NCBI GenBank assembly: GCA_964006375.1
Contig: OZ023269.1
Location: 5,366,501 to 5,430,500, forward strand
Length of the DNA stretch: 64,000 nt
Reading direction: 5' to 3'
Source of the DNA: Tillus elongatus
Lineage: Eukaryota > Arthropoda > Insecta > Coleoptera > Cleridae
Of this stretch, positions 13,039 to 25,287 are shown one piece after another. Both the position numbers and the translations under genes were made by a program. The notes beneath the pieces were generated by a model. That model was not told the DNA's origin. It ran no database searches and worked only from the letters and a program-made list of their open reading frames with translations. Positions within the stretch are counted from its first letter, which is position 1. Every line of letters begins with the position of its first letter.

Positions 13039-14342
13039 TGTATTTGTTGCTGTACGTTTGTGATTTCTTATTGGTTTACGTGGACTGCAGTTTCGAACCG
13101 TCCCAGTTCATCATGAGCACACTACTGACTGTTATCGCTCCTGTGTGGTCTACGTCTAAGATTGTAAGTGGCGCTTGCGCCGTGAGCTTCTATTGGTCGG
13201 CTTACTGTTCTCTGGTTGGTTGTGCCTTCGGACTGTGTCGTGTGTATCGGTCTCCTGTCTTGATCACTGTGGTTTGATAATTTGTCTATTTGTATGGCCT
13301 TTATTAAGTTTTGTTTAAATGTTTGTACTTGGATTTGTTCTGACATTAATGGTTTCTTATTGTTTGTTGAATGTAGCATTGTTCCCAGATTTCCATTTTT
13401 TGTGGTCTTTAACATGTTTCATTGGTTGTAATTGGGTGATGTCTGGTTTTTGGTGTTTTGCGTTGTGAATGTGTGTAGCTACGTTTGATTTGTAGCTAGG
13501 TTTGTGGATTTTATCTAATGCTGTTATATGTTCCTTGAATCTTGTTTCTATTGATTTTGTTTGTCATTCCTATATTTTTTTATTGCATGTGTTACATTCT
13601 ATTTGATATATTCGGTTTAATTCATGTGGGTTGTGTTCTTGTTCTTTATTTATTTCGTTTATTATTTTGTTATTGGTTTTGTAGCTCATTTTTAAGTCAT
13701 ATTGTTTGAATGTTTGTGTTATTTTTTGATGTGCTGGTTATAAGTAAATGTTGTGTATTTTGTGTTTGTTTCTGGTGTTTTGTTTTCGGTTTTGTTGATT
13801 TGTTTTACTAGCTTTTCTATTGTTTTCTTGTTGTATCCATTTCTTTCTGTTATTTGTATTATGATGTTGTACTCATTTTCTCGTTCGTCCTTATTGAGTG
13901 GTACATTTAGCATTCTGTTTATTAAGTATCTGTATGCAGCCATTTTGTGTATGTGTGGGTGTAGTGAGTGTTTAGGTATAGTGATGTCTGTTTGTGTAGG
14001 TTTTCTGTATATTTTGTATTTAATTTGGTTTTCTTTTCTGATTATTGTTAAGTCTAGGAAGTTTATGGTGTTGTTTGATTCTGTTTCTATTGTAAATTTT
14101 ATGTTTTTGTTGATTTGGTTGATTTTTTCGAGGATATTGTCTATGTTGGTTTGTTGATTGTCGTATATTATTAATATATCATCGACGTATCTTATCCATT
14201 TGATGTTTGGGTCTGTCTCTTTTATGATGGTGTTGATTTTATCTTCTAACTGTTGTATGTATATTTCTGCCATGATGCTTGATAGTGGAGATCCCATTGG
14301 TAGTCAGTCTTCTTGGATGTAGTATTCTCCGTTGAACTCAAA
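13036..14342 (-). pseudogene. Penelope-like element, minus-strand 5'-truncated copy
   Basis: The minus strand encodes the RT second half (ORF 14297-13719). It reads MGSPLSSIMAEIYIQQLED, RYVDDILIIYDN (YVDD active site), NFLDLTII and YRKPTQTD, as in Penelope-like RTs. Downstream are pieces of the C-terminal GIY-YIG nuclease (IECNTCNKK with a frameshift before the YIG part) and a tail to 13036. The RT N-terminal half is missing. A near-identical plus-strand copy lies head to head at 14346-15560. An ORF on the opposite strand (13044-13277) is the reverse of the tail and not a gene. Confidence 0.88.
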
Positions 14343-14345
14343 GTA

Positions 14346-15560
14346 ACATCAAACGGATAAGATACGTCGATGATATATTAATAATATACGACAATCAAAA
14401 AAACCAACATCGACAATATCCTCGAAAAAATAAACCGAATCAACAAAAACATAAAATTTACAATATGAAAAGAATCAAACAACACCATAAACTTCCTGGA
14501 CTTAACAATCATCAGAAAAGAAAACCAGATTGAATACAAAATATACATAAAACCTACACAAACAGACATCACTATACCTAAACACTCACTACACCCACAC
14601 ACACACACACACACAAAATGGCCGCATACATAAACTTAATAAACAGAATGCTAAATGTACCACTCAATAACGACGAACGAAAAAAGGAGTACATCATAAT
14701 ACAAATAGCAGAAAGAAATGTATACAACAAGAAAACAATAGAAAAGCTAGTAAAACAAATCTAAAACAAACAAATCAACAAAACCGGAAACCAAACACCA
14801 GAAACAAACACAAAATACACAACATTCACTTATAACCAGCACATCAAAAAAATAACACAGACACTCAAACAATGTGACTTAAAAATGAGCTACAAAACCA
14901 ATAACAAAATAATAAACACAATAAATAAAAAGCAAGAACACAACCCACGTGAATTAAACGGAATATATTAAACAGAATGTAACACATGCAATAAAATATA
15001 TATATAGGAATGACAAAAAAACTAATAGAAACAAGATTAAAGGAACATATAAGAGCATTAGATAAAATCCACATACCTAGCTACAAATCAAACGTAGCTA
15101 CACACATTCACAACACAAAACACCAAAAACCAGACATCACCCAATTACAACTAATGAAACATGTTAAAGACCACAAAAAAATGGAAATCTGGGAACAATA
15201 CTACATTCAACAAACAAACCATAAGAAGCAATTAATGCCAGAATAAATCCAAGTACAAACATTTAAACAAAACCTAATAAAGGCCATACAAATAGACAAA
15301 TTATCAAACCACAGTGATCAAGACAGGAGACCGATACACACGACACAGTCCGAAGGCACAACCAACCAGAGAACAGTAAACTGACCAATAGAAGCTCACG
15401 GCGCAAGCGCTAAGTACAATCTCAGACGTAGACCACATAGGAGCGATAACAGTAAGTAGTGTGCTGATGATGAACCGGGACGGTTCGAAACTGCAGTCCA
15501 TGCACACCAATAAGAATTCACAAACGTACAGCAAACAAATACAGTGTATATTTAAGAGTG
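14346..15560 (+). pseudogene. Penelope-like element, plus-strand 5'-truncated copy
   Basis: It starts inside the RT at NIKRIRYVDDILIIYDN, slightly downstream of where the other copy starts. It loses frame in an A-run near 14400 and carries an expanded CA repeat near 14591-14616. The nuclease region keeps NGIY (then a stop), YIGMTKKLIETRLKEHIRA and HIHNTKHQKPDITQLQLMKH, recognisable as the GIY-YIG domain of Penelope-like elements (ORF 15010-15246). The tail matches 13036-13430 in inverted orientation and ends at about 15556 with AACAAATACAGTGTATA. Confidence 0.88.
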
Positions 15561-15580
15561 ATTACAGCGTAGTGCAATAT

Positions 15581-15790
<210 letters not shown>

Positions 15791-16373
15791 TAAATTTTAT
15801 AAGAAAAATCAATTTTCTTAGGGTGAAATTGGATATTTTCCACAACGCCGAGGCTAATTCTGCAAAAGGTTGTAAATAAGTGCCAAGTTATGATGCAGCT
15901 GCTTTTCTCCTAACTTTTCATCACAATTTTAATTGTCTCAATTAGGTATGTGGAAATAAATAGACTAACTATGCAAGAAACAACGAGAGACGGCTGCTTG
16001 CAAAAACCAAATTGACTTTCCTAACAATTGTCATTTCTCCTAATTTCCTTTTAATTATTTCCTGTTACTATTGTTAATGTCAGTCTAGTTTGCAAGGCTA
16101 ATGCTGAACACTCCACAAGACCGAACTTTTATTCTGTCAGGCTAGGTACAGATAAAAACTCGATTTCGTATTCAGTTGAAAGTAATTTTAAAGTTTCAGT
16201 ATCACTCGAGACTTTTGTTGAAACTCCTCTTTTACTCCACCAATTTGCTATATAAAAGTCAGTTATATATGAGGATGCCGCCTCTTTGCATACGATTTGG
16301 CTATGTCTTGCTAGGCATATAACTAAACAGTATGAAAGTAATAAAAATATAATAAACCCTATAACTAAGTGTA
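15791..16373. other. No recognised feature
   Basis: AT-rich sequence with no ORF or repeat match that I can support. Confidence 0.55.
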
Positions 16374-16665
16374 GGAAGGCTAGCTACCATATCCGTATTA
16401 CTTTATAGGTGTATTTTCGCTGCAATTAGTATGCCGTACTGACGAGTTATAATCAGAGCGAAACCGGTCTGCGGTTCTAATTGTGGTGAGAATGCTTCTA
16501 GCCTTACATACTTTGTCCCTATATTAGGTTAGAAATGGGCCAGGGCTGACAATTTACTAAATTTACTAAAATGACATTGGTTGTATACAGTCTCTATTTT
16601 TTAACACTCTGTGTTATTTGGAGCTGCCGTGACAACATACTACTTGGTTCCGCAATGAGGTGGTG
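16374..16665 (+). repeat. Unclassified repeat E, copy 2 (order E2-E1)
   Basis: E2 (16374-16530, with GCGAAACCGGTCTGCGG) precedes E1 (16588-16665, TTATTTGGAGCTGCCGTGAC). The modules match 9371-9640 but are permuted, which suggests both were cut from a tandem array with a unit near 300 bp. Confidence 0.8.
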
Positions 16666-16693
16666 GCACGTGCTTCGTGTCTTATATCTAACT

Positions 16694-17770
16694 TAGTGTT
16701 GAATAATAATAATAATAACGAAGGTGCGAACACTCCTAACAAAATACAAAAAGTATCACCCCCGTAGTTCCATCGCACAAGTAACCCTACCGAGACACTA
16801 AGGTAGACGTGGAGTGTTGGATATTGGTAAACAGTTGGTCCAGCAGATATTAAACGTGCCTAGATATTTCCATCAGCAGGCGCCTACTTATAAACTACAC
16901 CATGCCATATGGAAGGCAGATGATTCAACACCGCTACAATCCAGAGAAAGTCAGATACAAAGTTTCAATTGGACTGATCATGAAGAACAAACTGCAATCT
17001 TGGATAAAAATTGCATGGGCGACATCTGAATGAGACCTCCCAAGCACATGTCGACAAATCGGGGCCCAACTACTAGTTGGTGTCCATACAGACAATTCCA
17101 GAGACAGGAACGTTTTTGCTGGCCATAAAAGATCAGTTCATTACAAGAATAAACTACCTGAAATATATAGTTGGAGATAATTAGGTCCAAGATAACAAAT
17201 GCAGATGTTAGTGCCAGTCATCAGAGACTATCCAGCGAGTGACCGGAGGATGTCAAGTGCTTGTAGAACAGAGTACTACAAAGAGAGGCACGACGCAGTT
17301 GCGATAATACTTCATCAAGAACTGGTCTAAATATGGGTTGTACTCGTATCGGACCATACTCCCAGACCAATAAGTTACCCACAATAGGCCAGATATGATG
17401 ATAGTGGATAAAGCCTGCAAACAAGTGACTTTGATTGATGTAGCAATTCCAAATACCAATAATTCAGAGATAAAGTACAACGAGAAGATCATTAGGTAGA
17501 CAGACGTCAAATTTCAAGTAAAGAGACTGTGGAGTGCAGATAGTACCCGAGTGATTTCGATAGTAATGTCGTCAACTGGTGTGGTTCCTAAGAATCTTCA
17601 AGATAATATTAGGATACTGAGTCTTGAAGACCACCTTTGCAAGGTAATGCAGAAAGCGGTAATACTTGTAACTGCCACATGGTGTGGACATTTATGGGAA
17701 ACGAGGATGTGTGACTTGTCATTCAGCGCCCGATAACTTGGGAGGGGCTTCATCTTAGCACCGTCCCTTT
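16694..17770 (+). pseudogene. R4/Dong-like LINE, 5'-truncated decayed copy
   Basis: It starts at AAT repeats (16694-16712). Plus-strand pieces include the post-RT region (KKYHPRSSIAQVTLPRH, VLDIGKQLVQQILNVPRYFH) and a degenerate zinc-finger region (ITGGCQVL). The restriction-like endonuclease signature follows (NRPDMMIVDKACKQVTLIDV, keeping PD and the downstream D). The C-terminus is VMSSTGVVPKNLQDNIRILS to VMQKAVILVTAT. Several stops and frameshifts interrupt it. The 3' end approaches AT-rich ATAATCATAAT sequence near 17790. It is closest to fragment 1980-2237. Confidence 0.78.
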
Positions 17771-17913
17771 AGTATCTGAGATAGTCATAATAATCATAAT
17801 ACTCATTAGTCCAAGCGGTCAGAAATCACTTAAAGAAGTCAAGCCAAACAAACAATAAATACACATAAGAGGCAAGCAGATGTAAAATAAAAATACTGTA
17901 AATATATCTAAAC

Positions 17914-18490
17914 GTCTGGACGCAGCAGATGCGTTATGGTAGTGAATTGTCATACAAATTTTTAATAGCAAATGTTATGTGTTTTTTTTTAAGAAAGCAG
18001 CCATTAAATTTGGTTACCACTGCAACCTATATAGTAGAAACAATTTGCCATGTTTTATCAAAATAACTTTATTGCTTAAAATATTGTTTAAAATATATTT
18101 CCTGGAAATATTTTAGTAAAATTCACTAAACCTGCACGCAGCGAATTTTCCTAGAACTCTTTTTAATGTTAAATATGTTGTTTTTTTTCAAAAAAGACAT
18201 AAATTTTAGTAGATAGTGTAACTTTTATAGTAGAAACAATGTACCGTATTTTATCAAACTGCCTTCTTATTTGAAAAAGTACACAAATTTTTCCAAGATA
18301 AATTAAAAATTTTCCCCAAAACACCAGCCTAATTTTCCTATCCACGTAATTTACACAAAAACTATACCAGCCAACATAAAATCATTTACAGAAAGCATTT
18401 TGACAGAAATTTTAAAAATGTTTACATGCAGATAAACAATCTGTTACATGATAATTCGCCAGTTTTTCTACAAAGATTGGCTAAGTAATT
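17914..18490 (+). repeat. Block A copy and diverged A-like sequence
   Basis: It starts GTCTGGACGCAGCAGATGCG (17914) and carries block A core motifs (AAGAAAGCAGCCATTAAATT; CCATGTTTTATCAAAATAAC). A second, more diverged run of the same core follows from about 18190. It ends in AT-rich sequence without a clear terminus. Confidence 0.65.
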
Positions 18491-18654
18491 TTAGAGCGTC
18501 CTATATATGGCATCTAAATTTTTTTGACGAATAATATAATTGAAAACCTCCCTAGAGGCCTCATTTTCATGGACTTCGATTTACATTGGCAAAAACGCCG
18601 CATCACAATTTTTATATGTCCCGAAATATACGATGTACGAAAACGATGGTCGAT

Positions 18655-18980
18655 ATACATTTTTAGTGAATTTTTATTAAAAATTCACTAATAGAGAGGT
18701 ATCGATGTTGAGACTTTGCAAAAATTCTTTCAAATGAGTGCGAACTAGGACCCCTAGAACAACCGATTTCGATGAAACTTGGCAAGTGCCTTTCTTTTAT
18801 TAATGGCTTGGATGAGTTCGTTAGCCAGAAAAATCGAACGGGGTTTTCCGGGAAAATTTTGAGTTTTCTTTCGAAAAAAAATTTTTTCTCCGAAAGTAAC
18901 AAAGCTGTTGTTGTAGTGTGGACCAGTGTAAGAATCCATTATACACTGATAAAATGGCTCTTAAAAATTCAATAGGTGAG
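18655..18980 (-). repeat. Block B copy lacking the (TA)n core
   Basis: It shares block B motifs (TGCGAACTAGGACCCCTAGA; GATTTCGATGAAACTTGGCA; GGCTTGGATGAGTTCGTTAG). The junction jumps directly from CCCCTAGAAC to AACCGATTTCG, so the internal TA tract and about 40 bases beside it are absent. Confidence 0.8.
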
Positions 18981-19021
18981 CACAACATTTAATTTTACAG
19001 TTTTTAGGGTTTTGGTTTTAC

Positions 19022-19140
19022 TGAATTTTTATTTAAAAAAAATTCACTAATAGAGAGGTATCGGTGGTGAGACTTTGCAAAATTTTATTCAAATTAGTGC
19101 GAACTAGGACCCCTAGAACCCATATCCGGGGTCAGTTTCA

Positions 19141-19225
<85 letters not shown>

Positions 19226-19460
19226 TATAGGTATCCGTCTGATAACTCAAAAAATAATTAACCAATTTCGATGAAACTTAGCAAGTGCCTTTCTTTTATT
19301 AATGGCTTGGATGAGTTCGTTAGCCAGAAAAATCGGACGAGGTTTTCCGGGAAAATTTTCCTCATGTCCCAATTAGAATGTTTATACGTAAGAAGAGTAC
19401 TTTGTTGAATGCTTGCTTTGCCATCGCGATCCTCCTCAGATATTTTCTTCATTTACCATC
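19022..19460 (-). repeat. Block B copy with (TA)n core
   Basis: Same left part as the neighbouring copy (CACTAATAGAGAGGTATCG), then ACCCATATCCGGGGTCAGTT, a TA tract (19144-19221), and the AACCAATTTCGATGAAACTT part. It is truncated after GGTTTTCCGGGAAAATTTTC (about 19368). Confidence 0.8.
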
Positions 19461-20508
19461 ATCTGCGATAATACTTCCAAGGTACGTGAGTATTTCGACT
19501 TGTTCTGATCAATTTGAATAAGTCGTCTATCATTATTTTACTACTATTTAAATATATCAGACCCAAATCGTTATTAAAATTGCTGACTGGGGCGACGAGA
19601 TGTTTTCGTTGACTTTTGTAAAGTAAATACGTCAGTAAGTGTTAAAATTATAATTGAAACCGATCCTCCAAAGTAAAAAAAATCACCAGAAAATCAAAGT
19701 TCTCCAAATCATATAAAACTTATATACAATATGCAGTGCCTCATAAGAATGAATAAAAACTATATTATACATTGATATCAAATACAGGTGCAGAGTTGGA
19801 GCTTTTTTTATTGTCACAGTTTTTTTAATTTTGAAGATAAAACATTGTAATTAAAAAAATACAGAAGGTATTGGCACAGAGTTTGTTTTATTTTTTATCT
19901 ACTAAGGTCCTACATATTATACTAAAGTTTTATCGAGTTCAGATAATTTTCTTTTTTTTTTGCAATTTTTCCATACTAGTAGTCGTCGACTTTTTTGAAC
20001 AAAAAAACTTTTTGTCTTCGATTAAGTTAAAACTTTACCATGTAGTAATTTGAGGGTTGTTAAACATCGGAATCGTATCAGTTCTTTTTTCAGGCTAATG
20101 GTTATTTATGTACGAGAGTGAGAAAAATTTTAACTGCAATTTTTTGAAGTTTTCAGAAAAATCGTTATAGTTTGAAAACCAGTAGCGATATCAAATTGCC
20201 GTTTTCTTTTATTTGAAGGTCTGAAGTGCATACAAACTAAAGAGCCACTTTTAAATAAATTTGGAGAACTTTTATTTCTTCGAAATTTTTTGGTGTCAAA
20301 TTTTTATTGACAAAATTTTGACGTTTCTATCAAATCAAATTTTGAACTAAATAAACCATAGATATTTCTTAATCATATTTTTAATGTCTTTAAATACCTA
20401 AATATTATTAGTTTTGTTGTTTAAACAAATAGTTTGTAAAATGGCTCCTACCTATATATTTTTATGAACCGCTTCAATAGCTATGGTCATTAGCGGGATA
20501 AATAAAAG
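19461..20508. other. No recognised feature
   Basis: AT-rich, with short T-runs. The 60-codon ORF at 19871-20053 has no recognisable content. Confidence 0.55.
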
Positions 20509-20827
20509 TTCGGGACGCAGTAAGTGCGGTATGGTAGTTAATTTTCATCAAAATGTTTTTAATAGCAAATATGTGTGTTTTTTTTTTCAGAAAGCAGGCA
20601 TCAAATTTGATTACCAGTATAACATATATAGTAAAAACAATGTGCCATGTTTCATCAAAATAACTTTATTGGTTAAAAACGTACAAAAATTTCCGAAAGT
20701 AAACTTAAAGTGTAACCGAAAAAATCCGTTCCTTGGTCACCCTTATAGGTTAATAGCAAATTGAGCTTTTCAAATATGAAGCATTTAGTAAAAATTCGCT
20801 ACCATAACGAACTTGCTGCGTCCAGAA
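20509..20827 (+). repeat. Block A, complete MITE-like copy
   Basis: About 320 bases bounded by inverted tips: CGGGACGCAGTAAGTGCGG at the left and AACGAACTTGCTGCGTCCAG at the right. There is no ORF. The same structure recurs at 38346-38645. It looks like a non-autonomous DNA element; a target duplication is not evident. Confidence 0.75.
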
Positions 20828-21060
20828 TTTCTTAACTTACAAACATGTATTATATGCCGATGGAAAATGCAAAAACATAAGGCGTTTTTGACTAAAAATT
20901 TTTTTATTTGTATCACCACACCTTGTGATTGTAGAAATAATTTTTTAAGATGTAGCTAAAGACACCTTATAGTAAATCTATACAATATTTTTCATATCTT
21001 GTATAATAACGGATATAGTGTGCTTTAATGATTTTTTACGAAAATTCGACAAAAATTATA
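20828..21060 (-). repeat. Block C
   Basis: It is similar to 38646-38880 and, inverted, to 24250-24500. Shared motifs include the TGATTGTAGAAATAATTTT...AGATGTAGCTAAAGACACC region. The A-C adjacency is kept in all three places, so A and C move or were copied as one unit of about 530 bp. Confidence 0.65.
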
Positions 21061-21099
21061 TACCATTAAGCGATTACTGCCAAGCATCAGAGAAAGGGT

Positions 21100-22010
<911 letters not shown>

Positions 22011-22070
22011 AATAATTCCTTTCTAAACATTTTTCTCAGAGAATTATAAAGTGAACACAATATTTAAAAA

Positions 22071-22250
22071 CTCGGGACGCAGCAAGTGCGTTATGGTAGT
22101 GAATTTTTATTAAATGCTTCAAATTTAAATAACTCAATTTTCTATAAACTTAGAGAGTTTAATTTTAATACTTAGTAAGGTCTTTCCACAAAATTTCATT
22201 AAAATAACTGTAATTTTCGGAGAAAAAATTTTTTTTTAAAGAAAGAATTA
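22071..22250 (+). repeat. Block A/B left terminus, truncated
   Basis: It begins CGGGACGCAGCAAGTGCGTT, then GAATAACTCAATTTT-like sequence and AAATTTCATTAAAATAACTG, before the similarity ends near 22250. Confidence 0.75.
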
Positions 22251-23519
22251 TTTCTATACACGTTTTGCGTACATTGACGTAGCAAATCTGGCACTACTGG
22301 AATCTGCAAATAGAGGCTGGTGCTGTTTAGTGTCTGGAAAATTACAAAACAGTGATGTAAAAGTGAAGAAGCTGGGTAAGACTGGCGTAAGAGACTGTCA
22401 TTTTCATAAAAAGTGGATGAATTAGTAGGAATGAAGTTTTGTTTTGTTAGGTCGCCGTTTTATGTAAATGAAACGAAGTAGTTAGGTAGCGATTCGAGTG
22501 GGGTAATTTGAAATCGAAGTAAATTAGCATACATAGGTCCTGTTTGTTATTCCAGCGAAGGTCTCTGATGTGATGCTTACGGCCTTGCTACTCCCAGTTC
22601 CAGTTCCCGCTGGTTGCCGTTCTATCGCTCATCGTTTAGCATAGACCGACCATAACGCGAGATACCTGCCTAATCTGCCATCAACGTTTTGCGGGAATTT
22701 CTTCAGAACATAAAATGCACTGTTCTACTTAATGTTCTCCACAACGTCACCTTCTTTGAGCATTCACTGTTCACCGTTCAGCGTTCACAGTTCAGCCCCA
22801 ACATGCCCTTTTTCTACATTAGCTCTAATTTGCATAATGAGCTAGGAAATATCAAATTCCCCACGATATATGATGTTTGTGCAGTTACCGCGCTCGAATT
22901 GGGATAGCATAAAAGCACCTGTTTGATCTCCAACGGATAACGCAGACACCTTCTTCAAATTATGCGGCGGAATGGAGATAAGAGGCAAAAGTTCACGAAA
23001 TTAAATCATTTAGGCGATGCAGGCTACTGCTTTGAGAGCATCATAACTTGAATGGTGAATGTAGGTATTACAAGCTGAAAAACATACATTGTTCTAGTTC
23101 TTGTTACTAATGGAAGTACTTAGTCAAAGAGGCTCCATTACTAACGACAATGTGACAGGTAAACTGCACAGTCAGCATCTCTCCTTTTATACTGAATAAA
23201 AACATCAATTTCTTTCATTATGAAATAACAGTTCGCCACTTTTATTTCCTTCGTTTCATCCTCTTTAATCAGTCAGTCAATTACCTACCATGCTTTTATT
23301 GCAATCACAAAGAACCGCCGTCTTTGTTGTCCTTTAACAAATAAAATATCACAAGTATTCTAGTTTTTACGGAACTCTACGAAATAGCTTCTCGTGAAAA
23401 TATTTTGCGGCACTTTTTTTACCTCATATACAGAGTGTTTGGTAAAAGTTTTAGTACATTTTGTATAAAAATCGGTACGGATAGGAAAATATCACTTTAT
23501 ATAGCGTGTTAACTTTCAA

Positions 23520-23521
<2 letters not shown>
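22251..23521. other. No recognised feature
   Basis: No repeat match within the window and no convincing gene. The 72-codon ORF at 22689-22907 lacks any recognised motif. A possible mariner-like tip (TATACAGAGTGTTTGGTAA) is at about 23427. Confidence 0.5.
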
Positions 23522-23609
<88 letters not shown>

Positions 23610-24245
23610 TCACACAGATAACTCAAAAAATAATTGACCGATTTTGATCAAATTTTCTAAGTACGTTCCTTTTGCAAGTGGCTTGGACAAGTTCGTTAGC
23701 CAGGAAGATCGGCTTAGTGTGTCCCGGAAAATTTTGTGGTTCTTTCCGGAAAAGAAATGTATCTCCAGATATAATAAAGTGAGGAAAACCAAATTTGATA
23801 CGCGTGTTCGGATTATAAGGAGTGAACCGGGCACCAAAATTTAGGTTTGTAAGTTTAAAGACAAAAGAGTTATATTTAAGGAAAAAAATTGGGGTCAAAG
23901 TCGGCAGCATTTAGGCAGAGAACCTAAAGCAAATACGGATTATGTAAAGAAAATATCGCAAGAAGAGTGTTCTGCAAACCCTTAGGTTTCAGCTTCAACC
24001 GTCATTGTCCTTCATTTTACTAAAATGTTTCCAGATATTTCATTTCAAATAGACCCTTTCTCTGATACTTTGGCGGTGGTTTGGTTAAGTTTATGGTTTA
24101 ACAGTCTATAATTTTTAACTTATTTTCGCAGAAATAATATTCGTCAATGGGGAGACCGCGACTTTTGAATTTTAAAAAGATTTCTTCAAGTGAGCGTACG
24201 CTAGGCCCCTAGAATCCATATACGGGTTTAGTTTCAGTTTTTATC
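23522..24245 (-). repeat. (TA)n tract plus two block B pieces
   Basis: TA repeats (23522-23606) are followed by the B left body in reverse orientation (ACAGATAACTCAAAAAATAA; GGCTTGGACAAGTTCGTTAG) including its 5' extension to about 24070. A separate B right half (GACTTTTGAATTTTAAAAAG; CTAGGCCCCTAGAATCC) lies at 24130-24245. Confidence 0.75.
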
Positions 24246-24249
24246 TGCT

Positions 24250-24514
24250 TACAAATATAGAGGCTGACTCATTTCTACGGTAAAGCTCAATATAATTCTT
24301 ATTATACAAAATAGTAGAAAAAGTTGTATACGTTAATTATAGGGTGTCTTGAGCTGCATTTTATTAAATTATTTTGACAACCATAGAGTGGCCCATAAGT
24401 CGTTGGTGATACCTACAGTTTTTTTCCGAACACCCTTATATTATAGCATTTTTGCATTTGTTAACGAAATATGATCCACGTTTGTAAGAAAAGAATCTAG
24501 GTGCAGAGAGCGCG
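24250..24514 (+). repeat. Block C plus the tip of block A, split by the errantivirus
   Basis: C motifs (GACTCATTTCTACGGTAAAG; GGCCCATAAGTCGTTGGTGA; CGAAATATGAT) match 38646-38880 in inverse orientation. The last ~20 bases (TCTAGGTGCAGAGAGCGCG) align weakly with the block A terminus. The rest of block A continues at 32536, beyond the provirus. Confidence 0.65.
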
Positions 24515-24856
24515 AGTTATGGTTGCACCACCCGGTATACTACACACACCAAGGCTACTGTCAGCACATATGGGTACGTTGCGCTACACCGGCTTTTCCG
24601 TCGACTCAGCGTCCGGTTGAAGTGCAGCGACATTACCGAGGGGAAATTGATCAGCAATTAATAGTCTATAAATATATGTCGAACATTAATATTCAACAGT
24701 TAGTCTTTGCCATCCAGCCTTAATGGTATTAGATTACTCATATGTATTTTATTGTAATTTTTATATTATTTAAATTTTAATATATATATCGTTGTACTGT
24801 AACTTCAATTAAATAAATTTAACTTTATGAAGTTCAATTGAAGTACAACTCTAAGT
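24515..24856 (+). repeat. 5' LTR
   Basis: 342 bases, AGTTATGG...CTCTAAGT. A TATA-like box (TATAAATA) lies at 24667-24674 and AATAAA at 24812-24817. A 66-codon ORF inside is repeated unchanged in the other LTR and is not considered a gene. Confidence 0.95.
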
Positions 24857-24866
24857 GGCGCAGTCG
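24856..24866 (+). promoter_or_regulatory. Primer binding site (tRNA-Ser type)
   Basis: TGGCGCAGTCG overlaps the last base of the LTR. This 11-mer is the primer site described for Drosophila 17.6/297-type elements, complementary to the 3' end of tRNA-Ser. Confidence 0.85.
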
Positions 24867-25105
24867 TTAGTATGAGTTTAGTGCCCTTTTGACAAAAATC
24901 GCAAAAGTCCGCACTTCGATTTTTATCGTTAAAAACTCAGAACCAGCTTCAAAGTCAACAAAGAACAGCATCGTCCAAGTTGATAAAAATAATTTAAGTA
25001 ACTTTCAATTAAAAATACAGTGAGTGCGCGAGCGATCATAAGAGAAAATAAGGTTTGATACGGAACTTCTGCCTACGAAGTTGTCTGCCTTATTCGCTGT
25101 ATCTT

Positions 25106-25155
25106 ATGATGCTGAAGCAAAGAAGAACAGAAATCGTCTTCATCTTCACATTGGC
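25106..25155 (+). other. Predicted env leader exon with splice donor
   Basis: An ATG at 25106 (a second at 25109) opens a short frame rich in hydrophobic residues that ends at a strong donor, GC|GTAAGT (25156). Errantivirus env is normally made from a spliced mRNA. The matching acceptor would be TTTCAG at 30439-30444. Joining the two keeps the env frame open and would give a hydrophobic signal peptide. This is inference from splice motifs and frame only. Confidence 0.55.
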
Positions 25156-25287
25156 GTAAGTGCTTTCATTGTTCCTTTGAATTTCCTTGTCCTACCTTAA
25201 TCTAAAATCGATTAAAGTTAGAAGCAAATATTACGGGAAATATTAATTAAAATTTTACCCAAATTTAAATTATTGATTAATAAATTA

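Noticed and set aside
13044..13277. 77-codon ORF conserved at 15304-15534
   Set aside because: It is antisense to the Penelope-like tail. The conservation comes from the inverted duplication, not from coding selection.
22689..22907. 72-codon ORF as a host gene
   Set aside because: No recognisable motif, no splice or promoter context, and random ORFs of this length are expected in 64 kb.
24523..24723. 66-codon ORF present unchanged at 32202-32402
   Set aside because: It lies in the LTR and is duplicated with it; no coding evidence.
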